Origin: Rhodophyticola sp. CCM32
Lineage (GTDB): Bacteria; Pseudomonadota; Alphaproteobacteria; Rhodobacterales; Rhodobacteraceae
Length of the DNA: 64,000 nt
NCBI RefSeq assembly: GCF_004751985.1
Contig: NZ_CP038492.1
Span: 1,798,001-1,862,000, forward strand
Direction of reading: 5' to 3'
In this document: piece by piece, positions 23,509-32,132 of the stretch
Position numbering within the stretch: the first letter of the stretch is position 1
How the letters are laid out: each line of letters begins with the position of its first letter
Translations under genes and position numbers: made by a program
The notes under the pieces: generated by a model
What the model saw: the letters and a program-made list of their open reading frames with translations, nothing else
The model's database searches: none
What the model was told of the DNA's origin: nothing

Positions 23509-25431
23509 ATGAGTCTGCCCCCCGGTTTCCTTGATGAACTGCGCACCCGCATTTCCCTGACCCAGGTCGTGGGGCGCAAGGTTGTGTGGGACAGTCGCAA
23601 ATCGAATCAGGCCAAGGGCGATATGTGGGCGCCCTGCCCGTTCCATCAGGAAAAGACCGCCAGTTTCCATGTGGATGACCGTAAGGGGTTTTATTACTGC
23701 TTCGGGTGTCACGCCAAAGGCGACGCGATCGGCTTTGTCAAAGACACCGAGAATGTGGGCTTTATGGAAGCGGTCGAGATTCTTGCCCGCGAGGCCGGCA
23801 TGCCAATGCCCGCGCGCGACCCGGAGGCCCGGGAAAAGGCCGATCACCGGACCGAACTGACCAAAGTGACCGAGGCCGCGCTGGCCTGGTTCCGCCTGCA
23901 ACTGAAAACCGCTGCGGGCGGGGCGGCCCGCGATTATCTGACGCAGCGCGGGCTGGATGAGGCTGCGCTGGACCGGTTCGAGATCGGCTATGCCCCCGCA
24001 GGGCAGAACACGGCCTTTCAGGCGATGGCCGACAAGGGCCTTCCGCCCGAGAATATCGTCGCCGCCGATATCGCCCGCGAACCCGATGACGGGCGCGCGC
24101 CCTATGACGCATTCCGTGACCGGATCATATTCCCGATCCGCGACGGGCGCGGACGCTGCATCGGCTTTGGCGGGCGGGCGATGGCCGCCGATGCGCAGGC
24201 AAAATACCTCAACAGCCGCGAGACCGCGCTGTTCGACAAGGGCCGTGCGCTGTACAATCACGGCCCCGCGCGGGAGGCCGCAGGCAAGGGCCAGCCGCTG
24301 ATCGTGGCCGAAGGGTATATGGATGTCATCGCCCTGGTCCGGGCCGGGTTTGAGGCAACGGTTGCCCCCCTTGGCACCGCGATCACCGAAGATCAGCTGC
24401 GCCTGCTGTGGCGGATCGCCGATGAACCGGTGATCGCGCTGGATGGCGACACCGCCGGACTGCGCGCCGCAATGCGCCTGATCGACCTGGCCCTGCCCCT
24501 GCTGGAGGCGGGCAAATCGCTGCGCTTTGCGCTGATGCCCGACGGGCAGGACCCGGATGATCTGCTTCGCGCCAAAGGCGCTGTGGCGATGCGCAAACTG
24601 GTCGAGGGCGCGCAGCCCATGGTGGATCTGCTGTGGCGGCGGGAAACCGATGGCAAGGATTTCGACAGCCCCGAGCGCCGCGCCGCGCTGGACAGGACCC
24701 TGCGCAACGCCATTGCAAAAATACAGGACCCGTCGCTGCGGCGTCACTATGGCGAGGCGATCAATGATCTGCGCTGGCAGTTGTTCAAAGGCAATCGCAC
24801 CATGCCGGGCCGGGGCGGGTTCAGACCGAAAACCGCAACCGCCCCGGTTGCGGCAACCCGCGCCTCGGCTCTGGCGGCGGGCTCCCTAAGTGATGCGGAC
24901 CTGCGCGCGGCGCTGATACTGACCACGCTTTGCCATTATCCGGGCCTGATCGACCAGTTCGAGGCCGATCTTGAGCGTCTGGCCCCGCGGAACCCCGATC
25001 AGACCCGGCTGGCACAGCATGTGCTGCACACAAATGCCCGCGATACGGACAGCCTGAATGCCGAACTTGATAGTGCAAATTTGACACAAACCCTTGAAAC
25101 CCTGTCTTCCCTTGGCCATGTGCGCATCGCACCCTTTCTGCGCCCTGATGGCGATGCCGAACAGGCCGCGCTGTGCCTGGCAGAGGAATTCGCCAAACTG
25201 GCCGCCCGACGCGGCATCGACCATGAACTGACCGAAGCTCTGGAAGATCTTGAGACAACCGAAGAAGACAGCCACCTGTCCTGGCGCCTGAATCACGCCA
25301 TCCAGACCCGGCATCGCGCCGATCATCCCGAGCCGCCGGAAACTGCGGATCAGGGCGAAGATCGCGCCGCAATGTCGGCCCATCTGCGTGACTTGATAGA
25401 TCGGCGCGCATGGGAGAAGAAAAAAAGGTGA
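23509..25431 (+). CDS. dnaG: DNA primase
   Basis: A 640-residue primase. The N-terminal CHC2 zinc finger uses C43, H46, C64 and C67 (APCPFH and YYCFGCH). The central RNA polymerase/Toprim domain contains IVAEGYMDVIAL (about residues 264-275) and the acidic metal site in ALDGDTAGLRAA. The C-terminal part is a diverged DnaB-interacting region. It makes RNA primers at the replication fork. ATG at 23509 gives MSLPPGFLDELR, the family start; longer in-frame options run through the B repeat. It lies 85 bases upstream of rpoD, as in the classical macromolecular synthesis operon but without rpsU. Confidence 0.96.
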   Translation: MSLPPGFLDELRTRISLTQVVGRKVVWDSRKSNQAKGDMWAPCPFHQEKTASFHVDDRKGFYYCFGCHAKGDAIGFVKDTENVGFMEAVEILAREAGMPMPARDPEAREKADHRTELTKVTEAALAWFRLQLKTAAGGAARDYLTQRGLDEAALDRFEIGYAPAGQNTAFQAMADKGLPPENIVAADIAREPDDGRAPYDAFRDRIIFPIRDGRGRCIGFGGRAMAADAQAKYLNSRETALFDKGRALYNHGPAREAAGKGQPLIVAEGYMDVIALVRAGFEATVAPLGTAITEDQLRLLWRIADEPVIALDGDTAGLRAAMRLIDLALPLLEAGKSLRFALMPDGQDPDDLLRAKGAVAMRKLVEGAQPMVDLLWRRETDGKDFDSPERRAALDRTLRNAIAKIQDPSLRRHYGEAINDLRWQLFKGNRTMPGRGGFRPKTATAPVAATRASALAAGSLSDADLRAALILTTLCHYPGLIDQFEADLERLAPRNPDQTRLAQHVLHTNARDTDSLNAELDSANLTQTLETLSSLGHVRIAPFLRPDGDAEQAALCLAEEFAKLAARRGIDHELTEALEDLETTEEDSHLSWRLNHAIQTRHRADHPEPPETADQGEDRAAMSAHLRDLIDRRAWEKKKR

Positions 25432-25440
25432 TATGGGTGT

Positions 25441-25494
25441 GCGAATCAGTGATTCGCGCTAAGACATCAATTGACGCCACGGGTGCGAATCACC
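25441..25494 (+). promoter_or_regulatory. Palindromes between dnaG and rpoD
   Basis: A perfect palindrome GCGAATCAGTGATTCGC (25441-25457) is followed 22 bases later by GGTGCGAATCACC (25482-25494), which repeats the GCGAATCA half-site. They could be an operator for an unidentified regulator of rpoD, or RNA hairpins that adjust dnaG/rpoD expression. TTGACG at 25471-25476 is a possible -35 box without a good -10 partner. Confidence 0.4.
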
Positions 25495-25516
25495 CTGTAG
25501 TGAAAGGAAATCGCGT

Positions 25517-27514
25517 ATGGCCAAAGATACGGATGATCGCAAGCAAGACGGCGACGAGGCGGAAATCAGCCTCGATATGAGCCAAACCGCCGTCAAAAAG
25601 ATGATCGCCGAGGCGCGCACGCGGGGCTACATCACCTATGATCAGCTGAACACGGTTCTGCCGCCGGAACAGGTCAGTTCCGAACAGATCGAAGATGTGA
25701 TGTCGATGCTGTCGGAAATGGGCATCAACATCATTGAGGATGACGAGGCCGAAGACAGCGACGACAGCAAACAAGGCACCGATGTGGTTGAGGCCTCGAC
25801 CTCCCGCGAGGTGGCGGTTTCCGCAACCGAGACCGAAAAGCTTGACCGCACCGATGACCCGGTGCGCATGTATCTGCGCGAAATGGGCTCGGTCGAGCTG
25901 TTGTCGCGTGAAGGCGAAATCGCGATTGCCAAGCGGATCGAGGCCGGCCGCAACACGATGATCGCGGGCCTCTGCGAAAGCCCGCTGACCTTCCAGGCGA
26001 TCACGATCTGGCGCGACGAATTGCTGGACGAGGATATCCTCCTGCGCGATGTGATCGACCTTGACGCAACATTCGGGCGCACGATGGAAGGCGAGGAAAG
26101 CGTTGAACCGGTCGTGCCTGCGCCAGTGTCGAACGACAATGCCGCGCCCGCCAAACCCAAAGAGGAAGCGCAGCAGGAACTGGATGCCGATGGCAACCCG
26201 ATCACCCGGGATGACGATGAGGATGATGAGGACGAACAGGCCAATATGAGCCTGGCGGCGATGGAGGCCGCGCTGAAACCGCGCGTGCTTGAAACCCTGG
26301 ACCTGATCGCGCGCGATTATGTGAAACTGTCTGAGATGCAGGATCTGCGGATCTCGGCCACACTGAACGAAGACAGCAGTTTCTCTTCCAAGGAAGAAAA
26401 AGCCTATCAGAAACTCCGCTCGGAAATCGTTGAGCTGGTGAATGAGCTTCACCTGCATAACAACCGGATCGAGGCGCTGATTGACCAGCTTTACGGGATC
26501 AACCGGCGGATCATGTCGATTGACAGCGGAATGGTGAAACTGGCCGATCAGGCCCGGATCAACCGCCGGGAGTTTATCGAGGCCTATCGCGGCTATGAAC
26601 TTGACCCGACCTGGGTTGACCGGATGGCCGACAATGCCGGTCGCGGCTGGCAGGCGCTGATGGAACGGTCGCGCCCGAAGGTGGAGGAACTGCGCGCCGA
26701 CATGGCCCAGGTCGGCACCTATGTGGGGCTGGATATCAACGAATTCCGCCGGATCGTGAACCAGGTCCAGAAGGGCGAGAAAGAGGCGCGTCAGGCCAAG
26801 AAGGAAATGGTCGAGGCCAATCTGCGTCTGGTGATCTCGATTGCCAAGAAATACACCAACCGGGGCCTGCAATTCCTTGATCTCATTCAGGAAGGCAATA
26901 TCGGCCTGATGAAGGCGGTGGATAAATTTGAATACCGCCGCGGCTATAAATTCTCCACCTATGCCACCTGGTGGATCCGTCAGGCGATCACCCGCTCGAT
27001 TGCCGATCAGGCCCGCACGATCCGTATTCCGGTGCATATGATCGAAACGATCAACAAACTGGTGCGCACCGGCCGCCAGATGCTGCATGAGATCGGCCGC
27101 GAGCCGACCCCGGAAGAGCTGGCCGAAAAGCTGCAAATGCCGCTGGAAAAAGTGCGCAAGGTGATGAAAATCGCCAAGGAGCCGATTTCGCTGGAAACCC
27201 CGATCGGCGATGAGGAAGACAGCCAGCTTGGCGATTTCATCGAAGACAAGAACGCGGTTCTGCCGCTGGACAGCGCAATTCAGGAGAACCTGAAAGAGAC
27301 CACAACCCGGGTTCTGGCCAGCCTGACCCCGCGCGAGGAACGGGTGCTGCGCATGCGCTTCGGCATCGGCATGAATACCGATCACACCCTGGAAGAGGTC
27401 GGCCAGCAGTTCAGCGTGACCCGGGAACGGATCAGACAGATCGAGGCGAAGGCGCTCAGGAAACTGAAACATCCAAGCCGGTCACGGAAACTGCGGAGTT
27501 TCCTGGATCAGTAG
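25517..27514 (+). CDS. rpoD: RNA polymerase sigma factor RpoD (sigma-70)
   Basis: A 665-residue primary sigma factor. Region 1.1 occupies about residues 1-85, followed by an acidic non-conserved stretch with a run of Asp/Glu (near 230-245). Region 2 contains the core-binding and -10-recognition segment ([19 protein letters not shown], then [13 protein letters not shown]). Region 3 follows, and region 4 at the end carries the -35-binding helix ([20 protein letters not shown]). It directs housekeeping transcription. ATG at 25517 is preceded by AAAGGAAA. A small T-tailed hairpin at 27556-27577 is its likely terminator. Confidence 0.98.
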   Translation: MAKDTDDRKQDGDEAEISLDMSQTAVKKMIAEARTRGYITYDQLNTVLPPEQVSSEQIEDVMSMLSEMGINIIEDDEAEDSDDSKQGTDVVEASTSREVAVSATETEKLDRTDDPVRMYLREMGSVELLSREGEIAIAKRIEAGRNTMIAGLCESPLTFQAITIWRDELLDEDILLRDVIDLDATFGRTMEGEESVEPVVPAPVSNDNAAPAKPKEEAQQELDADGNPITRDDDEDDEDEQANMSLAAMEAALKPRVLETLDLIARDYVKLSEMQDLRISATLNEDSSFSSKEEKAYQKLRSEIVELVNELHLHNNRIEALIDQLYGINRRIMSIDSGMVKLADQARINRREFIEAYRGYELDPTWVDRMADNAGRGWQALMERSRPKVEELRADMAQVGTYVGLDINEFRRIVNQVQKGEKEARQAKKEMVEANLRLVISIAKKYTNRGLQFLDLIQEGNIGLMKAVDKFEYRRGYKFSTYATWWIRQAITRSIADQARTIRIPVHMIETINKLVRTGRQMLHEIGREPTPEELAEKLQMPLEKVRKVMKIAKEPISLETPIGDEEDSQLGDFIEDKNAVLPLDSAIQENLKETTTRVLASLTPREERVLRMRFGIGMNTDHTLEEVGQQFSVTRERIRQIEAKALRKLKHPSRSRKLRSFLDQ

Positions 27515-27550
27515 AGCCGAACTCGAAGCCTGTGGTCTTCATTTTCATGT

Positions 27551-28102
27551 TCAAGGCAATTCAAGAATTGCAGTTTTTCCCGCGAACTGCGCCTTAGGTT
27601 TCTCCTGCCATTTGAGCTCTAAAGTGACAGGTATGGAAAACGCCTTTGATAAAGAAGAGATATTTTTGCAAGCGCGAACTGCATCTACGCCTTGGAAGGA
27701 GAACCCCGCAGAAGGGACAAAGCGATACCCATTGAGGCTTTTCTCTCCGTCAACAGTATTCAAGGTCAATGCAGCCTCAACATCAAGCTTTGAGCTTTTT
27801 GAAACCGCGAGAACAATAATCTCTTCCAAAACATCATTCCAATAACGCTTCTTTACGGGCTGATCAATTATCGAACCTGATATGATATCAGTAAAGCTGA
27901 CGTTTGGAAGGTCATTTACCCCAAACTTCATAGTAACCCCCGTAGGGGACTGTAGTTGAAGGTTGCTCACTAGTTGCGGCTTGTAGGCCTCTTTATGCTC
28001 GTCAAGAATTTTATCCAATACTGTCGATGTTGTATCCTCAAATGGAACAGCAAGGGATTGAAGATAAGTGTACGCTTCATTGGATATTTTAACGGACTTC
28101 AT
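27551..28102 (-). CDS. Orphan AT-rich gene: predicted DNA-binding protein with a ribbon-helix-helix/SeqA-N-like start
   Basis: A 183-residue protein whose base composition is clearly lower in G+C than every neighbour, a sign of horizontal acquisition. The first 40 residues (MKSVKISNEAYTYLQSL, then STVLDKILDEHK) have the strand-helix-helix pattern of ribbon-helix-helix or SeqA N-terminal dimerisation domains. The C-terminal 90 residues (from about LEEIIVLAVS to GKTAILELP) form a separate domain I do not recognise. ATG at 28102 follows AGGAGAAGG. Three 13-bp palindromes of the form TGATAYNRTATCA, two flanking its promoter and one inside the gene, suggest it represses itself. No partner gene (toxin, methylase or nuclease) is adjacent. 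Confidence 0.65.
   Translation of the reverse strand: MKSVKISNEAYTYLQSLAVPFEDTTSTVLDKILDEHKEAYKPQLVSNLQLQSPTGVTMKFGVNDLPNVSFTDIISGSIIDQPVKKRYWNDVLEEIIVLAVSKSSKLDVEAALTLNTVDGEKSLNGYRFVPSAGFSFQGVDAVRACKNISSLSKAFSIPVTLELKWQEKPKAQFAGKTAILELP
27556..27577 (+). terminator. Probable rpoD terminator inside the 3' end of the orphan gene
   Basis: GCAATTC-AA-GAATTGC (27556-27571) followed by AGTTTTT on the plus strand, 42 bases after the rpoD stop. The same bases encode the last residues of the convergent orphan gene. Confidence 0.65.
27878..27890. promoter_or_regulatory. Third operator-like palindrome, inside the orphan gene
   Basis: TGATATGATATCA, the same palindromic pattern as the two sites flanking the promoter. 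Position within the coding region could support looping or roadblock repression. Confidence 0.5.
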
Positions 28103-28118
28103 TTGCCTTCTCCTGATT

Positions 28119-28176
28119 TGATATCATATCAGTTATATACCTGCCAGGTGCGATGTCAATACCTGATACAGTATCA
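28119..28176 (-). promoter_or_regulatory. Promoter of the orphan gene flanked by two 13-bp operators
   Basis: On the minus strand: operator TGATACTGTATCA (28164-28176), then -35 TTGACA (28154-28159), a 16-base spacer, -10 TATAAC (28132-28137), then operator TGATATGATATCA (28119-28131), 17 bases before the ATG. The promoter boxes are close to sigma-70 consensus. The symmetric placement of matched palindromes on both sides is typical of an autorepressed promoter. Confidence 0.7.
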
Positions 28177-28204
28177 ATCTACGCTTTGTTCAAAATCGAC
28201 CGCC

Positions 28205-29188
28205 CTACCCCCGCAACCAGCCCAGCATCTCTGCTGCCGCCGCATCCGGGCTGATCTCTCCGCCTGCAACCTGCGCCGCCGCTTTGGCCATTCTCCGCGT
28301 CACTTCCGGGTCGCTCTGCAACCGTGCCAGCAGCCCGCTGCGCACCTCCTGTTCGAACCAATGCGCGGCCTGTTGCGACCGCCGCGCCACCCAATGGCCT
28401 TGTGCCTTTCGCCACTCCGCCAGCGCCTGCATTTCATCCCAGGCCAGGTCCAGCCCCTCAACCTCCCAGGCCGAAACCGTCATCGCCTTCGGAAACCCTT
28501 CCGGGTCCTGCGCCCGTTTCCGCATCAACCGCAATGCGCCCGCGTAATCCGCACAGGTCCGCGTCGCCGCCGCTTTCAGCTCCCCATCGGCCTTGTTCAC
28601 CAGAATCAGATCGGCAATCTCCATGATCCCGCGCTTGACCCCCTGCAATTCATCGCCACCCGCAGGTGCCAGAAGCAGCACGAAAAGATCGCACATCTCG
28701 GCAACCATCGTCTCGGACTGCCCGACGCCCACGGTCTCGATCAGCACCAGATCAAACCCCGCCGCCTCGCACAGCGCCACCGCCTCCCGGCTGCGGCGGG
28801 ACACGCCGCCCAGATGGGACAGGGACGGGGAGGGGCGGATAAACGCACCGGCCTCCCGGCTCAGCCGCTCCATCCGGGTTTTGTCCCCCAGAATCGACCC
28901 GCCCGACCGGGTCGAGGACGGGTCCACCGCCAGCACCGCCACTTTCAGACCCTGCTCCACCAGCATCATCCCGAAAGCCTCGATAAAGGTGGATTTCCCC
29001 ACCCCCGGCGTGCCCGACAACCCGATCCGCAGCGCCTGCCGCCCATGGGTGCCAAGCCGGTCCAGCAAGCCCGCCGCCTCGGCCCGGTGATCGGCCCGGG
29101 TGCTTTCCACCAGAGTCACCGCGCGGGCCAGCGCCCGCCGCTCCCCCGCAAGTATCCGCTCTGCCAGATCACCCGTTCCTGCCATCAT
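28205..29188 (-). CDS. meaB: MeaB/ArgK family GTPase (methylmalonyl-CoA mutase chaperone)
   Basis: A G3E-family P-loop GTPase of about 327 residues from ATG at 29188. Motifs are Walker A GTPGVGKST (near residue 60), the DPSSTRSGGSILGDKTRM signature of MeaB/ArgK, the Walker B region DLVLIETVGVGQSE, and the base-specificity NKAD. It protects and reloads adenosylcobalamin-dependent methylmalonyl-CoA mutase. No mutase gene is in this window. The longer in-frame start at 29266 is rejected for lack of family similarity. It is divergent from hrpB. Confidence 0.9.
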   Translation of the reverse strand: MMAGTGDLAERILAGERRALARAVTLVESTRADHRAEAAGLLDRLGTHGRQALRIGLSGTPGVGKSTFIEAFGMMLVEQGLKVAVLAVDPSSTRSGGSILGDKTRMERLSREAGAFIRPSPSLSHLGGVSRRSREAVALCEAAGFDLVLIETVGVGQSETMVAEMCDLFVLLLAPAGGDELQGVKRGIMEIADLILVNKADGELKAAATRTCADYAGALRLMRKRAQDPEGFPKAMTVSAWEVEGLDLAWDEMQALAEWRKAQGHWVARRSQQAAHWFEQEVRSGLLARLQSDPEVTRRMAKAAAQVAGGEISPDAAAAEMLGWLRG

Positions 29189-29374
29189 CAACCGGTTGCC
29201 CCTTGCCGCCACAGTTCCAACATGCGCCGCATCTCGGGCACCCCCACTTCTTGCCCGCATGCACAAGGCCCTGTCCAGTGCCGAGCGCCGTGCCCCGGCC
29301 CCTCTTTCGGTTGACGCGGCGCAAGGCGCAGTCCCTTTATGGGCCGATGCGGATCATCAGGCGACCATAAACCC

Positions 29375-31786
29375 ATGCGGCTTCCGATCGAGGATATTCT
29401 GCCCAGTCTTCTGAACGCATTGCGCCAGCAGGGCCGCGCCGTTCTGCAAGCGCCCCCCGGGGCGGGCAAGACCACACGGGTGCCCCTTGCGCTTCTGGAA
29501 ACCGGGGCGTCACCGGGCCGCATTCTGATGCTGGAACCCCGCCGTCTGGCCACCCGCGCCGCCGCTGAACGGATGGCCGAAACCCTTGGCGAAAAACCCG
29601 GCCAGACCATCGGCTATCGCATGCGCGGTGACAGCGCGATTGGCAAAACAACCCGGGTCGAGGTGGTGACCGAAGGCATCCTGACCCGCATGCTGCAGGA
29701 CGCCCCCGACCTGCCCGGCATCGGCACCGTGATCTTCGATGAGTTTCACGAACGCTCGCTGAACGCCGATCTGGGGCTGGCGCTCACATGGGAAGTGCGG
29801 CAGGCCTTGCGCCCTGATCTGCGCATTCTGGTCATGTCCGCCACGCTGGATGCCGCCCCGGTGGCGGAACTGCTGGATAAGGCACCGTTGATCTCCTCTG
29901 CCGGGCAGGCCTTTCCGATTGAGACAATCTGGCGCAGCCGCCCGCCCCCGAAAGAGGCCCGTTTTGAGGCCATATTGGCCGATCTGATCCGTCAGGCCCT
30001 GTCCGAGACCGGGGGCGGCGTGCTGGCCTTTCTGCCGGGCGAGGGGGAAATTCGCCGCACCGCCAGTCTGCTGGCGCCGCATCTGCCCGCCGATACCCGT
30101 CTCCATACGCTTTACGGCGCGATGAAACCGGCCGATCAGCGCGCCGCGATCCACCCCGCCGCCTCGGGCCGCAAACTGGTTCTGGCCACCGCCATTGCGG
30201 AAACCTCGCTGACCCTGGCCGATATCACCGTGGTGGTGGATGGAGGGCGTGCCAGACGCGCCCGGTTTGACCCCTCCTCCGGCATGTCGCGTCTGGTCAC
30301 CGAGCCGGTCAGCCGGGCCGAGGCGGACCAGCGGCGGGGCCGCGCGGGCCGCACCGCCCCCGGTATCTGCTATCGCAACTGGACCAAAGGGGCCGAAGGC
30401 GCACTGCCCGCCTTCCCCCCCGCCGAGATCGAGGCCGCCGATCTCTCCGGCCTGGCCCTTGATCTGGCGCTTTGGGGCAGTGCCGAGGGGCTCGCCTTCC
30501 TCACCCCCCCGCCAGACGCCGCCCTGACAGGCGCCCGCGCGCTTCTTCACGATCTGGGCGCGCTGGATGCGGAAGGCCGGATCACCGACCATGGCCGGAA
30601 GCTGGCGAAACTGCCGCTGCACCCGCGCCTGGCCCATATGCTCAGCCTCGGGGGGCCGGGATCGGCCAGACTGGCGGCTCTGCTGGCCGAACGGGACCCG
30701 ATGCGCGGTCAGGGCAGCGATCTGATGCAGCGCCTGCGCGCCCTGACCGGGACTGCCCCGGCAGAGATTGACCGCGCAGCCCTCACCCGGATCAGGGCAG
30801 AGACCAAACGCCTCACCCGCTTTGAACAGGGCCCCGCCCATGACCCCGCAGAACAGGCCGCGCTGGCCTATCCCGACCGTATCGCGCTCCGCCGCACGCC
30901 AGACGCGCCGCGCTATCTGCTGTCCGGTGGCAAGGGTGCCACCCTGCCCCAGACCGACCCGCTGGCCGGTCACCGCCTGCTGGTGGTCACCGATCTTGAC
31001 GGCAACCCGCGCGAGGCGCGCATCCGGCAGGCACTCCCGATCCGCGAAAGCCAGATCCGCAGCCTCTTCGCCGACCGGATCGCCTGGCAGGAAAGCTGCC
31101 ACTGGTCCCGCCGGGATCGCCGGGTGCTGGCCCGCAAACAGGAACGGCTCGGCGCGCTTGTTCTGGGAGACAGGCCCTGGCCCGACGCCCCGGCGGAGGC
31201 CCTGACCAGCGCCATGATCGAAGGTATCCGCGATCTGGGTCTTTCCGCGCTGAACTGGACAAAACCCGCCCGGCTTCTGCGCACCCGTATCCGGTTTTCC
31301 GGGCTGGCCGATATGTCCGACCCGGCGCTGCTGGACAGTCTGGAGGATTGGGCGGCACCCTATCTCACCGGTCTCACCTCCGCTGATGATCTGACCCGGC
31401 TGCCCGTCACCGACGCGCTCACCGCCTGTCTGGGCCGGGACCGCCAGATGCAGCTGGACAGGCTTGCGCCGGCCAGCTGGCACACCCCGCTCGACCGCCG
31501 GATCGCCATTGACTACAGCGGCGACACACCCCAGGTCGCCTTGCGTCTGCAAGAGGTTTTCGGCACCACCGAACACCCGAAAATCGGCCCCAACCGCCTG
31601 CCGCTGAAAGTCACATTGCTGTCGCCTGCGGGCCGTCCGATCCAGATCACCACCGATCTGCCCGGATTCTGGACCGGCTCCTACGGGGATGTGCGCAAGG
31701 ATATGCGTGCCCGCTACCCCAAACACCCCTGGCCCGAAGACCCGCGCCAGGCCGACCCGACCCTGCGCGCCAAACGCAAGCCCTAA
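29375..31786 (+). CDS. hrpB: ATP-dependent helicase HrpB
   Basis: An 803-residue DEAH-box helicase. Walker A is APPGAGKTTRVPLALL (near residue 28), the DEAH box reads DEFHERS, motif III is MSATLDA, and motif VI contains QRRGRAGRTAPG. The C-terminal half has the HrpB-specific domain (YPDRIALRR and the final KYPKHPWPEDP-like segment, here ARYPKHPWPEDPRQA). It is presumed to act on RNA or nucleoprotein; the physiological role of HrpB is poorly defined. ATG at 29375 gives the canonical MRLPIEDILP start. Its stop codon TAA is the first base triplet of a B-family palindrome. Confidence 0.93.
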   Translation: MRLPIEDILPSLLNALRQQGRAVLQAPPGAGKTTRVPLALLETGASPGRILMLEPRRLATRAAAERMAETLGEKPGQTIGYRMRGDSAIGKTTRVEVVTEGILTRMLQDAPDLPGIGTVIFDEFHERSLNADLGLALTWEVRQALRPDLRILVMSATLDAAPVAELLDKAPLISSAGQAFPIETIWRSRPPPKEARFEAILADLIRQALSETGGGVLAFLPGEGEIRRTASLLAPHLPADTRLHTLYGAMKPADQRAAIHPAASGRKLVLATAIAETSLTLADITVVVDGGRARRARFDPSSGMSRLVTEPVSRAEADQRRGRAGRTAPGICYRNWTKGAEGALPAFPPAEIEAADLSGLALDLALWGSAEGLAFLTPPPDAALTGARALLHDLGALDAEGRITDHGRKLAKLPLHPRLAHMLSLGGPGSARLAALLAERDPMRGQGSDLMQRLRALTGTAPAEIDRAALTRIRAETKRLTRFEQGPAHDPAEQAALAYPDRIALRRTPDAPRYLLSGGKGATLPQTDPLAGHRLLVVTDLDGNPREARIRQALPIRESQIRSLFADRIAWQESCHWSRRDRRVLARKQERLGALVLGDRPWPDAPAEALTSAMIEGIRDLGLSALNWTKPARLLRTRIRFSGLADMSDPALLDSLEDWAAPYLTGLTSADDLTRLPVTDALTACLGRDRQMQLDRLAPASWHTPLDRRIAIDYSGDTPQVALRLQEVFGTTEHPKIGPNRLPLKVTLLSPAGRPIQITTDLPGFWTGSYGDVRKDMRARYPKHPWPEDPRQADPTLRAKRKP

Positions 31787-31889
31787 AGCACCCTGCCTTA
31801 AACTTGAATCACAAATACCCTGCCACGCTTCGCGTTCCCAGGGTATTTGTGATGCGCGATGTCTCAGGGTTAAGGCAGGGTACTCTAAA
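31784..31889 (+). repeat. Dispersed palindromic repeat family B, copy 3
   Basis: Begins in the hrpB stop codon (TAAAGCACCCTGCC) and ends GGCAGGGTACTCTAAAG. The two arms, ATCACAAATACCCTG and CAGGGTATTTGTGAT, pair perfectly around a loop containing the small palindrome ACGCTTCGCGT. It is nearly identical to copy 1 on the opposite strand. It could terminate hrpB transcription. Confidence 0.85.
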
Positions 31890-32132
31890 GTGCTATAGTG
31901 AAAGGCTGGAGCAGAATAAACGATTTCGCTATAGATGCACCGCATAACCTGATTGCCGGAATTCTGCAGAATTCCGAACGGGAAAACTCAAGTTTTCCCT
32001 GCCGTTTTCCTTGAGGAAAACGCCTTAAGCGCCGGGTTTTGTAACCTCACACCAACAGCGCAAAAACCCCGTGGCAACGCGGCGCAAGGAGAGCTCCCGA
32101 AGGGGGGGCGACGCGCGCTGCTCCACCATCCG
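31787..32132. other. Intergenic cluster of repeats B, E and C
   Basis: About 346 bases after hrpB with no gene. After the B palindrome comes an E motif (31911-31930, within a CTATAG...CTATAG frame) and then three consecutive C-type hairpins (31957-32022). Bases 32030-32132 show nothing I can interpret. Confidence 0.65.
31957..32022 (+). repeat. Dispersed paired-hairpin family C, copy 2 with a third hairpin
   Basis: CGGAATTC-TGCA-GAATTCCG (31957-31976), then GGGAAAACT-CA-AGTTTTCCC (31980-31999), then an extra CGTTTTCC-TTGA-GGAAAACG (32003-32022). The first two match the order and spacing seen in copies 1 and 3. Confidence 0.85.

Noticed and set aside
29189..29374. Minus-strand frame between meaB and hrpB
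   Set aside because: It extends antisense into hrpB without similarity; the gap is best read as a divergent promoter region.
29510..31945. An 811-codon open frame opposite hrpB
   Set aside because: Shadow of hrpB; it also runs through the B palindrome, so it is not a gene.
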